Below, piece after piece: positions 10,651 to 22,894 of a stretch of DNA of 64,000 nucleotides. Under the pieces are notes generated by a model. That model did not search any database, was not told the DNA's origin, and worked only from the letters and a program-made list of their open reading frames with translations. The position numbers and the translations under genes were made by a program. This DNA is from Ochotona curzoniae (taxonomy: Eukaryota; Chordata; Mammalia; Lagomorpha; Ochotonidae). The stretch spans positions 24,357,501-24,421,500 of the forward strand of contig NW_024466512.1 in assembly GCF_017591425.1 (NCBI RefSeq). The letters are read 5' to 3'. Position 1 is the stretch's first letter. Each line of letters begins with the position of its first letter.

Positions 10651-10890
10651 AAAACATTTTTTAAAACGTATTTGAGAGACAGAACTCCCATCTGCTGGTT
10701 CATGCTGTAGATCCTTGCAATGACTAGATTTGGCCAAGGCGCATGCCAGGAGCAGGGATAATAGTCCAGATCTCCCATGTAAGAGGCAAGAATTCAATTG
10801 ATTGAGTAATTCCGCTGTTACAACATCTGCATTTACAAGAAGCTAGAGTTGGGCACAGAGCTGGGATCGGAACCTGAGCAGTCTGAAACA
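10651..10890 (-). repeat. CSINE (old, reverse) nested in MITE
   Basis: 'gtatttgagagacagaactc', 'ccatctgctggttcatgctg' and 'gccaaggcgcatgccaggag' follow the reverse CSINE order, heavily diverged. Confidence 0.65.
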
Positions 10891-10940
10891 CATACTTGTA
10901 ACTCCATTTTTCTATAATAGTTTTGAAGTACCCTCCTCTA

Positions 10941-13900
10941 ACTATCTATCTATCTGCAGATATAGCTATAAAATAGAGATTCTATGCTATATAAATTTTT
11001 ATGCTATTTATATAACAAGCTACATAATTTTGTAGGAACCATACTGATAAACATCATTCCCAAACTTTCTTTCTCTGTAACATCCAGACATCCAGATCTG
11101 GCTTTTGAAAGTTGCTTAGAGTGGGTGTCCCATCTGCATCCTGCCATTCCTTGAGCAACATTTAAGCTGCTTCTCGTCTGTGGCCACTGACCACTCTGCC
11201 CTAATGCCCTCCGCTGTTTGCGTACTCTTCCTTCTCTCTGCGATAGCTACCGCCACATGGGAATCCTGGATCGAGGATTTGAGCGAGCATGTTTTAAATC
11301 TTAGAAGGAATCACCAAATTGCTTTCATTCTCAATCTTTTTCGTGTCTTCATAACCTAGAAATAAAAGATGAACGTGGGAATGATTCAGTTCAACAGCTA
11401 TTGCAGCACCTACCAGGAGCACAGCTATGTGTCCCAGGGTCTGAACTTTATCAATTTAGATTTAACAGTTCCAGGAAGGAAAAAAAGGGGGGGGGGTTAT
11501 TCTACATTGGCAGAGAAAAAATGCCGCTGTGAGAAACCACATTGAGGAACTTCAATACTTCCTGATTCAGACTGCCAAAGGACTTCCACTAAAGCTGCCC
11601 CTGCAAAAGTATATTTCTGAAGTAAGTCACCCTTGACCCTGACATTCATTGTCGACGGTGTGGTAGAAGAATGATTGCCGGGTGCTGGCTCTTCTGCTGT
11701 AGTGCAGCGTGGACTGCCCCTGATTTTGAATACTAATAAGACACAAGTAGAAGCAGGACTTTTTAACCCATTCTTCAAACTCTTCCAAGCAGGTTCCTTG
11801 GCAGTGTGTGGCCAGCTGGCCAGAGATGTTTCATGGCTGCACCCAGAGCTCCTTCTCCCCAACCCAAGCAGTGGGCAAACATGCCACCCCTGTCCTCCAC
11901 TCAGCTTTCAGCCTCTCCTGGCCAGCTCAAGAGACTACAGCCTGATACTGTCACTCCAGGCACACAGACAGGGCGAGGGTGGCAGCCAAGGCAGGTATGA
12001 CAGTAGTCTCCCAAAGAGGCCCACCTCCTCATGTCCCATGGATATGTTAGCTTGCAGAGCAAAGGGGATTTTGCAGATTTTTAAGTTAAGGATCTTGTGA
12101 TGAGGAGGAAGAGGGCTGGGTCCTCTAGGTTGGCTCCATGTAATCACAACATCTTTAAGAGGAAGCAGAAGAACAGGTCAGGGTGACGGGCTGGGAGAAG
12201 CACTCGCCCCACCGTTCCTGGCCTTGAACATGGAGCGAGGGGCCAAGAGCTAAGGAATGTGGGAGACCTCCAGAGGCTGAGAAAGGTAGGGCTACAGATG
12301 GGCCCTCAGAGCCTCCAGGACGGGGTCTGCTCTGCCCGCACCCTGATTTCAGCTCTGTAAGACCAGCATCAAGCATCAACGTACATAACTGGAGGGTCAT
12401 TGGTTTGCATCGTTTTAAGCATTCAGTGTGTGGTCATTTGTCTCAGCAGCCACGGGCAGCACCATAGTGGGTAAAAGGTTCAGTGTTTGGCATCATTTTT
12501 CCAGAGGTGATGGCTATGGCCTCAGAGAATTTTCACAGTGGAATGTTTATAGTTTCATAGCAATAAAAGAAATATGCCACCGTGTCAGAGATGCAATCAA
12601 TGGAGATATGAAAGAGGATTGAGGAGGGGAATTGGCTCAGGTGATTGTTCTTGCTGGAAAGTCCCAGCATGGTTGCCTGTGGGCTGGAGACCCTGGGGTG
12701 CTGGGAGCATGATTCAGCCCCAGACCAGGGGCCTCGGAACCAGGGAAGCTGAGGGCGTAACTCTCAGCCAGAAACTGAAAGTGGTGAGTCGAGCCCATTT
12801 GCCATCTGTGTTGACTGCACCTGTGTCAGGCTAGGTCCCCCCAGGCTCATGTGTTAATCGCATTTGGAAGCTCTTTCACAGACACACCCCAAATAACACT
12901 TTCCCAGGGTTTTTAGGTTATTCTTAATCCAGTCAAGTGAAGATGTAAAGTTAAGCATCTGAGCCAGCAACGGATGTGTTGTTTGTCATCATGGTCACTC
13001 CCCAGTGTAGGAGCGTGTGCAGTTTAGAAAAGAGTTCCCAGAGACACACTTAGTTCCTTGGTGGTCATCTAGATTCACTGATCCTGGGACAATCTGTTGA
13101 TACTCAGTGTGATGGGTGACTGGAGGTGGAGAGAAGGAAGTCAGGACTTGGTGGTCTCATTGTCCCAGGTGGGACAAATGGACTCAAACTGGGAGAGGTC
13201 TTAAGTGACCAGTGTCACCTGACAGATAAGGTCAGAGGTGTCCCAGGACACTTCTGCCTGGGGCTGAGGAAGCCTGGGGAGGGGGCAGCAAGGTGACCTT
13301 GGAAAGATGATACTGGTAGCCCTAGGGTCTGTTTAATAAAGGGACAGAGGCTCCTCCAGGTCAAAGCTAGCTTGAGATTCACTTGTTGTTGTTTGTTTAT
13401 TTTTAAATTTATTTTTAAAAAGATATTTCTACCACAAAACTTGATTTTCACAGAGTAGTGAAGAGTATTTATAAAAAGCCCTTCAAAAATAGTAATATAA
13501 TTAAGACACTGAAATTGCCTCTGCTGAAAATGGCAGAGCTACTTTTAGTCATCTGAATTTTCCATCCATTCAGAAAGTATTCGTATGCTCTGTCACCAAC
13601 CGCATTCCTTGAAGTCTCTCTCTGTGTTTTAAGTGGAGGACTGGCTTAAGGATATTCTCAGATCTGTGGGCGCCAGGACAGGCTGCCACAAGCTGGCACA
13701 GGGCGGGCAACGCTGAGGCCAGGCCTCCCCACAGCATGGGCCTGCACTGCCCATTGTTTATGCCCCGCTGCCTCCCCTCTCAGGAGGCAGATCCAACCTC
13801 ACCCTGCCTCTCCCCTCTTTGTGTTCTTACCTCCCTTCTCCTCCGCAGCCCAGAGGGCCTGGATAGCAGGTGGCTCTATCAGTTTATTGCAAGGATGCTG

Positions 13901-15206
13901 TAGCTCTGGCAGTCTGAAGGAAGAGGTTACTGTTCAGGTGCAAGTATCTAAGAAAACATCCAATGTGAAGAAGCTGAACACAAACATTGCCGCCTTCAGG
14001 TTTCAAGTGATCTCCCCTGCGTGTGCCTCCGCCTGCTTGGGCCCCAGGCCCCGGAGGGAGTGTGGAGTGGGTGTGTGCTCCTTGCATCTTCTCCTTCTCA
14101 GTGGCCCAGCACTTGCATGTTATGCAGCCTTTCTAAGAGTTATGGATTTTTTTTTTTAAACATCTCACTGTCTCTAAAATCGAGATGTGACTTCCGATTG
14201 CAAGCCTGCACTTAATTGGCAGAGTTTTCCCTTTTCTAGAGATATGTAAGGTACTGAGGAGTCATCGCCAGAGACCCGTTCGATTTCATGAAAGCGTTGT
14301 GGAGAGAGGGCTGCCCCACTTGGCGGATGAGCCTGCGAGGTCCAGGCCTCTGCCGCGGGACACAGGGGTGGTGAAGAGGCGGGTCAGCCGTTCTGCATAC
14401 ACACATTCAAGTAACCTTGCTAGCTGTGTTGCTCAAATTGTCATCTCTGTTAAGTCGTTTCCTGCTTGGCTATTACTAATGGAGACGTTTGTTTTGTGAT
14501 CCCTGCTGTGGCTGTCCATTCCCTCCTGTGATCCTGCCAACCTTGATTTTATTCATGGTGAGGTTAACTTATTAGTTGCAACTTTCAGGGGAATGGAGCC
14601 ATGATTGCTACCAAGAGACTCTGTCCCTCCCTGCTGACGCCTCTGCTTGGTACGTAGTGGGACTCTCCCCCTTCTGGTTCGTATTGGCCAGGAACACTCA
14701 GTCACCCCTCCATGTCCACAGGGGAGTGATTCTAAAATCCCCTACAGAGGCGAAGATCCGCAGAAGGTCATGTTGTTACAATACTGTAGTATTTTCTGAT
14801 AGCCCAGGCCATTCTCTGTATGCCTTCAGTTGTCTCCAGGTGATGTAGAGTACCTAGTATATGTAAGTGGTGTGTACAGGAACCTCATGCTGCTCTGTTT
14901 GGGGAACAATGACAAGAAAAGGAAGTCTGCATGTTCATTATGGGCACAACTTTATACCCAAGAGTTTTGACCCACGCATGATTGAAACTCCACATGCTGA
15001 CTGGTATGGGAGGATCTGAAGAAGTTAGGGAGAAATGGGAACTTAAAAATGTAAGTCTATCTGGGAGCAGTTTTGAAATTCATATGTAGTCTATTTCATA
15101 AAATGCATCTCCAAGAACTTATTGAAGATCCCTCATGTATTTTTTTCCCATAGTTTCCATAGTATTGCCTTGTCCTTTTCATTACATTGTTGTTTCTTTC
15201 GCTTTT
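10941..15206. other. Intronic sequence, no recognised gene
   Basis: I see no exon. A short TATC run follows 10940 and an A-then-G homopolymer pair lies near 11480-11497. At 12850-12960 the run 'cacagacacacccc ... ccagtcaagtgaagatg' is reminiscent of an old LTR or LINE remnant that I cannot assign. Confidence 0.4.
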
Positions 15207-15285
15207 TTAAAATAAAGATTTATTTATTTATTTGAAAAGTAGAGTTAGAAAGATGGAAAGAGGGAGAGAAAGAATAATATTGTTA
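15207..15285 (-). repeat. CSINE tail fragment
   Basis: 'aataaagatttatttattta' followed by 'tttgaaaagtagagttagaa' and a GA-rich run is the reverse 3' end of a CSINE; the rest is missing. Confidence 0.6.
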
Positions 15286-15464
15286 TTATTATTATTTTAT
15301 ATAGACAAAATTCTAAGCTTATACTGAGTTTTACCATTTCATTTGACTTAGCTTTCCTTCCTGCATCTCAGAAAGATCTTCATGATAGCCCACTTTTGGG
15401 TGCTCCTTTACTAGCTGTTGGACACTGGCAAACTGTCTCACTGTTCAAACCTGAGAACATGGCT

Positions 15465-15800
15465 GTGGTTTGCATATGGTTTGTGTGAGAGGTTAGTGTG
15501 GTGGAACTTAGCCCAAGTGCAATGTTCCACACAAGGGCCTTGGGGGGTGGCTAGGCTTAGGTCAGGGCGTGAGGAGGGAGGCCCGTGGTGGACTCCTGAT
15601 GGCTTTACATGAGGAGAGCAACTGGAGGACACTTGTGCACACTCTCCTTTTGTTGCTGTTTGGTGCCCCACATTGCCTAGGACTCTGCCACCGAGAAGGC
15701 CACCACCAGATGTGGCCCCTGGAACCTCTAGATGTGTGACCTACATAAAGTTGTACAACCTCAAGACTTTCATTATAGTGAGGAAAAACAGACTAATAGA
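15465..15800 (+). mobile_element. MaLR (MST/MLT1-like) LTR fragment
   Basis: The order 'tgtggtttgcatatggtttg', 'caatgttccacac', 'gggtggctaggctta', 'gtggtggactcctgatggct', 'ccaccgagaaggcc' and 'cagactaatagag' follows ERVL-MaLR solo LTRs. It is diverged, with no coding internal part. Confidence 0.6.
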
Positions 15801-16019
15801 GATATCTTTACTATCTCTCTGGTCTTGGAAGATTGTTGTTTCTCTGCATTCAGAACTTCATGTTGAATATTATTTATTCCATGGTGTTTATCGTTATTGC
15901 ATTTGAGATACTTTTTATTAGCAATGACATTCCTTTCTAAGTTATCTTTCTCTCTTTTTCATCTTTTGTATTTTACTAGCATACATGTAGAAATGAATAT
16001 CTAATTTAAAGCTTAGTTT

Positions 16020-16320
16020 GTGTTTTCTGAATCTGAGGAGTCATGCCTCTCAATGGTGATGAATATTTCTCGGCCATCTTTTTAAATCTCTCCACTCTTT
16101 CTTCTCTGTCCTTCTGGGACTCTGTCCACATCTCTTCATCTTTCTCATGCTATTTCATCTCCAATCTCTCTGTACCGTCACATTCTGGGTGATTTCTCAG
16201 GTATATCTTCCAGTTCATTAATTCTTTCTTTAGTTACATCTAAACTGTTGAGTTTTCATCTCACAACTGTTTACTTCATATGATCCTTTTTCAAATTTCC
16301 CTGGTAATTTCTTTTTTAAA
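16020..16320 (-). repeat. Old L1-derived fragment
   Basis: 'ccttctgggactctgtccac', 'cttccagttcattaattctt' and 'cctttttcaaatttccctgg' resemble a common reverse-strand L1 segment. Boundaries are uncertain. Confidence 0.45.
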
Positions 16321-16360
16321 GATTGATTTATTTTTATTGGAAGGTGAGGCATACAGGGTT
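16318..16360 (-). repeat. CSINE tail fragment
   Basis: 'ttaaagattgatttattttt' plus 'attggaaggtgaggcatac' is a short piece of a reverse CSINE 3' end. Confidence 0.5.
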
Positions 16361-16652
16361 CAGCATCCGTCTGTGTTAGCTCAAGGATCAGTTACATGTT
16401 TCACAGTGTTCTGAGCTTCTTGTTCCCATTTGTTCACCACTCCTGTTCAGTTCACTTGTCCATGAGGTAAGGTGTCCCTTATTAAGATTCCCTTGAAGAT
16501 ATTAAAAATACCAGCACATTGTGTGTGAGATTTACTTGTTCTGTCCAGGTAGAATTTTTCAGAGGTGTGCACACAAATAGAAGCACATCTGGAGCTGTCA
16601 ATTAACTTAGAATTTCTAAATCTTATGCTCTTTTATTATCAAGAATTCATGG

Positions 16653-16688
16653 GGCCTGGCGCGATAGTGTAGTGGTTGGTCCTGGGCT
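16653..16688 (+). repeat. CSINE head fragment fused to unassigned block
   Basis: 'ggcctggcgcgatagtgtag' plus 'tggttggtcct' is a tRNA-like CSINE head. The body is absent; the next ~560 bp match no repeat I know. Confidence 0.55.
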
Positions 16689-17257
16689 CCTTGTAGTCTG
16701 AGACTGTCCAATCACTGTCATGGTCTGAGGTTTCTGCCTGGGTCCTGAGAAGAAGGGCTCTTTCATTGCTCTTAGACTATAGTTGGATCCTGGAAGAACA
16801 AAGGTGACACCCAAGAGTAGGCTAAGGTCTCTGAGGCCCCCAGGCTATGGGTCTCCCGCGGTTCTTCAGTTCTGGAACACCCTTCTGTGGCTTCAGTAAA
16901 TCCTTCTCTTCCTCCTTTCTTCCAGAACTACTCTTCTGATCTAATGCCTAAACTCAAGGCTTATAAATCCGACAAAGGCAGTCTCTGCAGGCCAACAAGG
17001 ACTCTATCAAGCACTGTGCTTCAAAACAGAGCATAACCACATCCACCTTAGAGCCCATCTCAACCAGAAGAAAGACTGAAGAATATGTAAAAGCAATTGA
17101 CAATCTGTGATCAGCCGTGGCCTATGTTTACCAACGAGTCTTTGCTACATGGCTCAGACTTTAAACCCAAACCGAAAGAAAATCACAATGTTCCTTAATT
17201 AAATAACAAACATTCTCTATGCACACTTTGATCAATAATCCTTTTAAAATTCCTCTT

Positions 17258-17365
17258 CTCACATTAGATTGCAGGCTCCTACAGGCAGGTACTTTATCTT
17301 TCACATCTGTGCACCTACAGTGCCTAGCACATGGTTGGTATTCAATGAAATGAAATAGTCAGGGG
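17258..17365 (+). repeat. L2-like 3' end
   Basis: 'gattgcaggctcctacaggc', 'aggtactttatctttcacat', 'cagtgcctagcacatggttg' and 'gtattcaatgaaatg' follow the L2 3' end. Confidence 0.65.
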
Positions 17366-17464
17366 TCTTGTGGCTAGATGAACGATCTTAGGTAAGGAAA
17401 TTAATGAAAATAGTAAACATTAACTACTCAGAAGTGATTGATTCAAGGACCTTAGTCTTGAGAG

Positions 17465-17612
17465 CAACATCCATCAATTCAGTAAGCAAATCCTACATGC
17501 CTACTTACCGTGTGCATAATTGTGTGCTCAGTGCCTTAGCAAAGACTGAATATGATCCCTTCCTTTCAGCCACCGTAGTTCTGGGGCATAAAACATATGT
17601 GGAAGTAACAGA
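17465..17612 (+). repeat. Ancient LINE-derived repeat
   Basis: 'cctacttaccgtgtgcataa', 'tgtgctcagtgccttagcaa' and 'atgatcccttcctttcagcc' fit the 'attgagcacctactgtgtgcc' family. Confidence 0.45.
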
Positions 17613-17978
17613 GCAGAAAGCTATAGAGGCTCCATGTCAACACTTGTAACCAGGTCTGCGACCCCAGGTCTGTCAATATTCTAGTTTCTTGTAAACACTG
17701 AAATCCATCTGAAGATGAAATTGCTCTAGGATGTCATGGGTTTGATATTTTACAGTTACAGCAAGGCTGTTGTGTTCATTTCCCTTTCATTTAAGCCATA
17801 GGACTTCATTGACTAGATCATCCCAAGGGACTTGACAGTAGCACTGAGCCTCCATTCTGGTTCTTCTGTGTTTCCATTGAACACCTTGGAGAAGAGTGGA
17901 ATTCTCCCAAATGTCCCACTAAGCAGTTGTATAAATGCTAGCTTTGCTTTCGCCTTTATTCATGTTAAATGGCAACAT

Positions 17979-18035
17979 TATATAAATATAAATATATGTA
18001 TTATATAAACATATGTGTATATATACATATGTATT
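17979..18035. repeat. AT-rich low-complexity
   Basis: Alternating A and T with scattered 'catatg' words ('tatataaatataaatatatg'). Confidence 0.7.
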
Positions 18036-18044
18036 TAGCGTGAA

Positions 18045-18745
18045 AACATTATGTTTTGCAGCACATATACAATGTTGAATGGCTAACATGAGCTAATTAA
18101 CAAGTGTATTACTTCACATACCTTTTGTGATGACAATATTTAAAATTTACTCTGCTAATGATTGTCAAGAATTACCTCTAGCGCCCATGTTGTGCAGTCT
18201 ACTTCTAGGACTTCTTCATGGCGTGACTGAGGCTTTGCACCCTGTGACCAGTTCCTCCACACCCCCATTCCTGACACCAGCCCTGATAACCACCATATTA
18301 CTCTCTGCTTCTGTGAGTTCAGCATTCCAAGATTCCACATCTGAGTGTGTCCTACAATTTTTGTTCCTGTGCCCAGTGTATTTTGCTAAGCATCATGTCC
18401 TCTAGAGGTAGTCTTGTTGTCATAAATGACAGATTGTTTTGTTTTTTTTTTTTTTTGGAAAGCTGAATAATACCTCATTGTGTACATATACAGTTTCTTG
18501 ATCCATCTGTTGAGAGACACATACGTTGATTGCATATCTGGTCTATCATGAGTGATGCCTCAGTGAGCATGGGAGTGTAGATGTCTCTTTAACAGATCTA
18601 TTCCATCTTCTTTGGTTATAGACTCAGTAGTAGGATTTCTGGATCATATGGTAGTTCTATTTTTAGTTTTTTTGAGGAACTTCCATACTGTTTTCCATAA
18701 TTAGCTTTATATTTTTGAACATATGTTTTTCCATCAGTAACCTTA
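18045..18745 (-). repeat. Old L1 3' end/ORF2 fragment (reverse)
   Basis: 'gataaccaccatattactct', 'gggagtgtagatgtctcttt', 'ggatttctggatcatatggt' and 'aacttccatactgttttcca' are reverse-strand L1 landmarks. A T-run near 18438-18457 interrupts it. No open ORF2. Confidence 0.75.
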
Positions 18746-19469
18746 TCCTTCCCTCCAAACGAAAGCAAAATATAGAAGAGGAAGAAGGAGATAGTTTCAC
18801 CTCCCTCCTCCAAATAAGATGGACTGTAACTCTGGGATCCCCAGGATCTCTTCCTTTTTTCACAGTTAAGTCATTTTGGTAGGAAAGAAAAAGAAAAACA
18901 CATAAGCAAGAACAGAACACACAATTTGAGATCCAGACAACCCTGTGCTTCAGGTCCCCGGGATCTCTCAAAGTTGCTTCCCTGTTGTGGCGGGCTGCCA
19001 CTGCTGTACCCAGCTGTAGCCGATGTAGCCCTCCACCAACTCAGTCTTTGCTCCATCGAGCTGTTCTGAGAGGGTCTGGGCGAAGCCATTTCAGGACCTG
19101 CTTTGCAGGGAGCTCCAGAGCCCTGGCACAGCCCTAGGTCAGTGTCTTCCCACTGCCACATCCTGCCACGTACTCCATTTTGCTCCCACAAATTGGGAAG
19201 ACTCAGAAAACATGGCAGGTCTCATTATCAAAGTTCCTTTCCAGACAATCCATTAATGTTAAGAAGTAAGAGCTGGTGAAATAGCAGATATCTCAAAGTC
19301 TTCAAGGGCATGTCTAAAATCTAAGTCAATTTTTTTGAGCACACCTAACTTTTCATGGGAAAATGAATCTTTAAAAAACTAAGGAGTTAAAAGGAGACAA
19401 GTCCGTTTCTAGTTCAGAAAGCTGGCGAACTACAGAAAATTTCAGGGAACATGGGTAACTTTCTGATGG
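18746..19469. other. Intronic, unassigned
   Basis: Nothing recognised beyond short A/T-rich runs. Confidence 0.35.
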
Positions 19470-19592
19470 CTGTCAGATAATAGTGCTTTCTGAGTTATGG
19501 CGAAGACAAATGAGACAAGACATGTAAATTGCTTAGCACAGTACCTGACACATAGCAAGTGCTCAATTGCTAATGTGTTGAGAATGATTATG
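19470..19592 (+). repeat. MIR fragment
   Basis: 'aattgcttagcacagtacct' followed by 'gacacatagcaagtgctcaa' is the MIR 3' region. Confidence 0.7.
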
Positions 19593-19894
19593 TTTACTTA
19601 ATGCCTAATTTAACAGGAGGAGTTTACCTAGACCCACCCTCATCTTAGTAACCATAATGCTTCTCCACTCCCTCTTCCCAACGATGAAATAACATCACTA
19701 TGTAATAGTTTTGGTTTTAAATTAGAGCGTAGATCTTCTGCTGTTAATTCTTCACACAGTCTTTTAAACATTACTGTTCTGTAGGATCTGTCACCCTGAA
19801 ATAAGTTATCTTACATTGACTTAGTCTCCTATCAATCAATTCCCCACCTAGGAAAAAAGTTTATTTACTCCTATTATATTAGTCCGCTCATATT

Positions 19895-19985
19895 CATTCA
19901 TTTCACAAAATGTTTTATTAAGCGGCCGTGTGCCGGGCACCTCACTGAGCCCTGGAGGTGAGTAGTGAAAGAGAACAAGCTCGGA
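19895..19985 (+). repeat. Ancient LINE-derived repeat
   Basis: 'ttcatttcacaaaatgtttt', 'ccgtgtgccgggcacctcac' and 'gagccctggaggtgagtagt' fit the 'tattgagcacctac' family. Confidence 0.5.
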
Positions 19986-20784
19986 GAGAATCAATATGCC
20001 TGACGAATGAAAGAAATCCTTACTTTGGAAAATAATTCCAACTTCTTCCAGCCAAATATTTTATCACAATTCGTAATTCGGAACCAGAATCATTTCTCAT
20101 TCCCACTGTACATTCTTGCTAATAAGAAGGGGAATGATAAAACAAAATGGGCAAAGAGAGAAGGATATGATTGGGACGACCCATGAATTAATCAGCCCCT
20201 GAATAATCAAGAGGTGATGTATAAAACGTAAGTATCACATAGTTCATGCCTTCTTAAATAATTAAACATATTAAAGGAAGGACAAAAAGACCACATTTCA
20301 GAAGAAATGAGTAGCCTCGAGGAAGAGGGTGAACCAAAAAGAGCTCCATGGTAGCATTTATGAGGCCTCTGTATTGTGGCAAGCCAGGCCGACAGAAGGA
20401 TGGGGGGCGGGGGGCGGATTCTCCCTGGTGTTTTCAAGCAGTGAGCACCAGCCTGGAGGTCACGGAGTTATTGTAAGGCGTCTGAGGTTCCGTCTGCACG
20501 CAGGCACTTTCTCAACCGGAGCATGTTACAGCTACCATTATAGGGAGATTCTTTTTAAACATTAAAAGGTATCTTCTGACTTTAAAGGGGGTGAATGCCA
20601 TGAGCTGAAAATATATGCTTATGTGCCATCATGAAAATGGGATTAAAAGGAGCAAGAGAAGGGTCAGCAAAAGAAGAGAGCGCGGGGGACTTCAGACAAG
20701 ACAGGGGAGCGAGGATGCGAGAAGAAAGAGATGGGAGAAGAAAAGGAGAAAAGAGGTGCACGGCTGGAGGAAGGGGGTCGTTCA
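19986..20784. other. Intronic, unassigned
   Basis: No exon or repeat was recognised. A short G6-C-G6 run lies at 20402-20414. Confidence 0.35.
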
Positions 20785-20900
20785 GTCACAGCGGACTCTG
20801 GCTCCTGCCTTTCCTAGCCGTGAACCTCAGACAAGTTGCCTGCCCTCCACGAGTTCTGGTTTCCTCATCCACCAAACAGAGACAGTAGTTGGCAGCTTAC
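20785..20900 (+). repeat. MIR fragment
   Basis: 'gactctggctcctgcctttc', 'ctcagacaagttgcctgccc' and 'ctggtttcctcatccaccaa' follow the MIR core. Confidence 0.55.
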
Positions 20901-21765
20901 TTCTCAGCTCTATGGCGGAGGTGGATTGGGTTTTACTTAGAGAAGCAGAGGCCCAGGAAGGCTGGCCATGTAGTTCAGACTAACCTGAAGGCCAGGGCCT
21001 GGAGAAGAGGAGATGTCCCAGCTAAGCAGCATCCTTCCTGCCTTTGTTCTGTTTAGCCCCTCCACCAGTTAGACAAGGCTGCACCAGGCGAGGGCAGGCA
21101 GGCTCACTGAGGGCACACAATCAAACGCTCATCTCATCTGAAAGCACCATCCCAGACACACCCGGAAGTCTGGCCTGCTGTCTGCAGCCTATTGCCTGTC
21201 CACTGTGACTATTCCGTGAGTCACGACAGCAGCTGCACAGAATGTCCAACATGCAGGGAGTCCTCACAGATCACCTGCCACTGTCTGGTCACCTGGCATT
21301 TACCCATAAGCTCTTCCACAGTCTCATCTTTTGGCAAATACCCGAGTGTTGCTTTCTGGTCAGTTCTCGTCTTTATCAAACAAGATGAGTCACGGCTTTT
21401 GATTGTGATAGAAGCTGGCCTTTGCTTAACCACCATCCTCATCACACCCCGATTGAAGGTCTGGTGGGGGCACCCCAGGGGCAGCTCACACCCCCCAGGA
21501 ACTCATCATCAGCTTCAGCATTTCTAAGCATCCTTCTGTGGAACCAAAACTTTCAGCAGTTCTGGGCCTGACTCACCTCGACCCAATCACCATAGGAAGA
21601 GCCACACGCGGAGAAAGATTCCTAGTGGCCTCATGCCCACCTTTCTGTTCAAGGAGAATGTGAGAGCCTGAAAAGGGGAAGGATTGTTTTACCATATGTA
21701 AGGGTTCCACTCCTTGATCTGGGAACAGAGGGAGCTGAGCAGATGCACACTCTGGCTTTTTCTTT
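20901..21765. other. Intronic, unassigned
   Basis: Nothing recognised. Confidence 0.35.
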
Positions 21766-22075
21766 AAAGCTTGGCTTGAGTGTTGAAAAAAAGATAGAGA
21801 GGATCTTCCATCTACTAATTTATTCCCTAAATGGCCACAACAACCACAGCTGGGCCAGCTAAAAGCCAGAAGCCTGAAACCAGGAGGTCCATTCGGGTCT
21901 CCCCTGTGGATACCAGGGTCCCAAGCACTGGAGTCATCCTCCGCCTCCTCCTGGATGATTGGCAGGGTGCTGGATGGCAAGCAGAGCAGCTGCTCTCAAG
22001 CCAGCACTCCAGTAGTGGAAGCTAGCGTTGCAAGAGGCAGATTAGCTGACTGCAACACAATGTCAGCCCCAGATA
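21766..22075 (-). repeat. CSINE (old, reverse)
   Basis: 'agaggatcttccatctacta', 'ggccacaacaaccacagctg' and 'ccaagcactggagtcatcct' are reverse CSINE landmarks. Confidence 0.75.
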
Positions 22076-22084
22076 ATCTTGATG

Positions 22085-22235
22085 TGGTCATTTAGCAGAC
22101 ATTTGTTGGGTACCTCCTGTGTGCCCAGCTCTAACATTAGTATTAGAGACAGGGTGGCCAGGGTGGACATGGTCCCTGTTGTCATGAAGTTGGCATTCTA
22201 AAGGGGAAGACAGCAAAGAAACAAAGGACCAGGGA
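22085..22235 (+). repeat. Ancient LINE-derived repeat
   Basis: 'gacatttgttgggtacctcc', 'tgtgtgcccagctctaacat', 'ggtccctgttgtcatgaag' and 'ggcattctaaagggg' fit the 'attgagcacctac...cttacattctag' family well. Confidence 0.6.
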
Positions 22236-22894
22236 TTTGAGTTGAGCAATAAGGTGCCCACCTACCACATACACACACACAGTCTTGTGGAAAGTCTCAG
22301 AGCCCTGGCTGAGTTTCCGTCAGCAGCCCTGGGAGCTGGCAGCACTGGCCTCGTCCCCTCCCTGGCTGCCCTGGAATCTCTTACTTAAATCATCCACTTC
22401 AGTTCCCATTTTTTCTTCCCTCCTAACCCTCAATTTCAATCCTTTAGAAAACTATTGAGATCTAGTGATGCAAAGAAGACACTAGATAGATTTCCAAGGA
22501 AATTTGCATGCTCAGAACAATTAACCAATGTAGGAAGACCTGGTGAAATGTTCAGATGAACCCAGAACAAAGGAGAAAAAAGATGAACCAGTGGGTGCCC
22601 AGGAGATGCCATTCGTGAGACCCAAACTCCGAAGTCAACCGGGGCTCGCCAGAGGAGCTGTGGATCTGGCCTGACTCTTCCTCTTCCAAGTGTAGGAGTC
22701 CTGGGGCTGCGCACACCAGGTCGTGTTTTTGGGTGGCTATGCTTCAAATATTTCTTATGTGAATGTTTTAAAATTATGCAGATGACTGTGGTGTTCCTAT
22801 TTTAACACATCCTCATTTCTTAATACACTGAGAGTCTCAAGAACAGAAAGTAACCCAGCCCTCTCTCCAACCAGTGTGGACACGCTCTGGCTTT
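22236..22894. other. Intronic, unassigned
   Basis: Nothing recognised apart from a short (CA)n near 22270. Confidence 0.35.

Larger units (their letters stand above)
8849..10940. mobile_element. Mariner-type MITE split by six CSINEs
   Basis: The left end reads TA then 'agagggtactttaaaaagtt' (8849-8870). The right end reads 'agttttgaagtaccctcctc' then TA (10919-10940); its reverse complement shares 'gagggtactt' and 'aaaa' with the left end. Interior pieces survive at 9519-9548 (gtggaattaaaaa) and 10239-10339 (aaattcatgcatagttttt). The remainder is nested SINEs, listed below. Confidence 0.6.

Noticed and set aside
16653..16688. tRNA gene candidate with an A-box-like 'tagtgtagtggtt'
   Set aside because: The sequence is a CSINE head; no B box or cloverleaf follows.
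18058..18072. 'gcagcacatatac' resembling U6 snRNA
   Set aside because: It is only 13 nt and lies within L1 3' sequence that explains the AT-rich part; no further U6 match.
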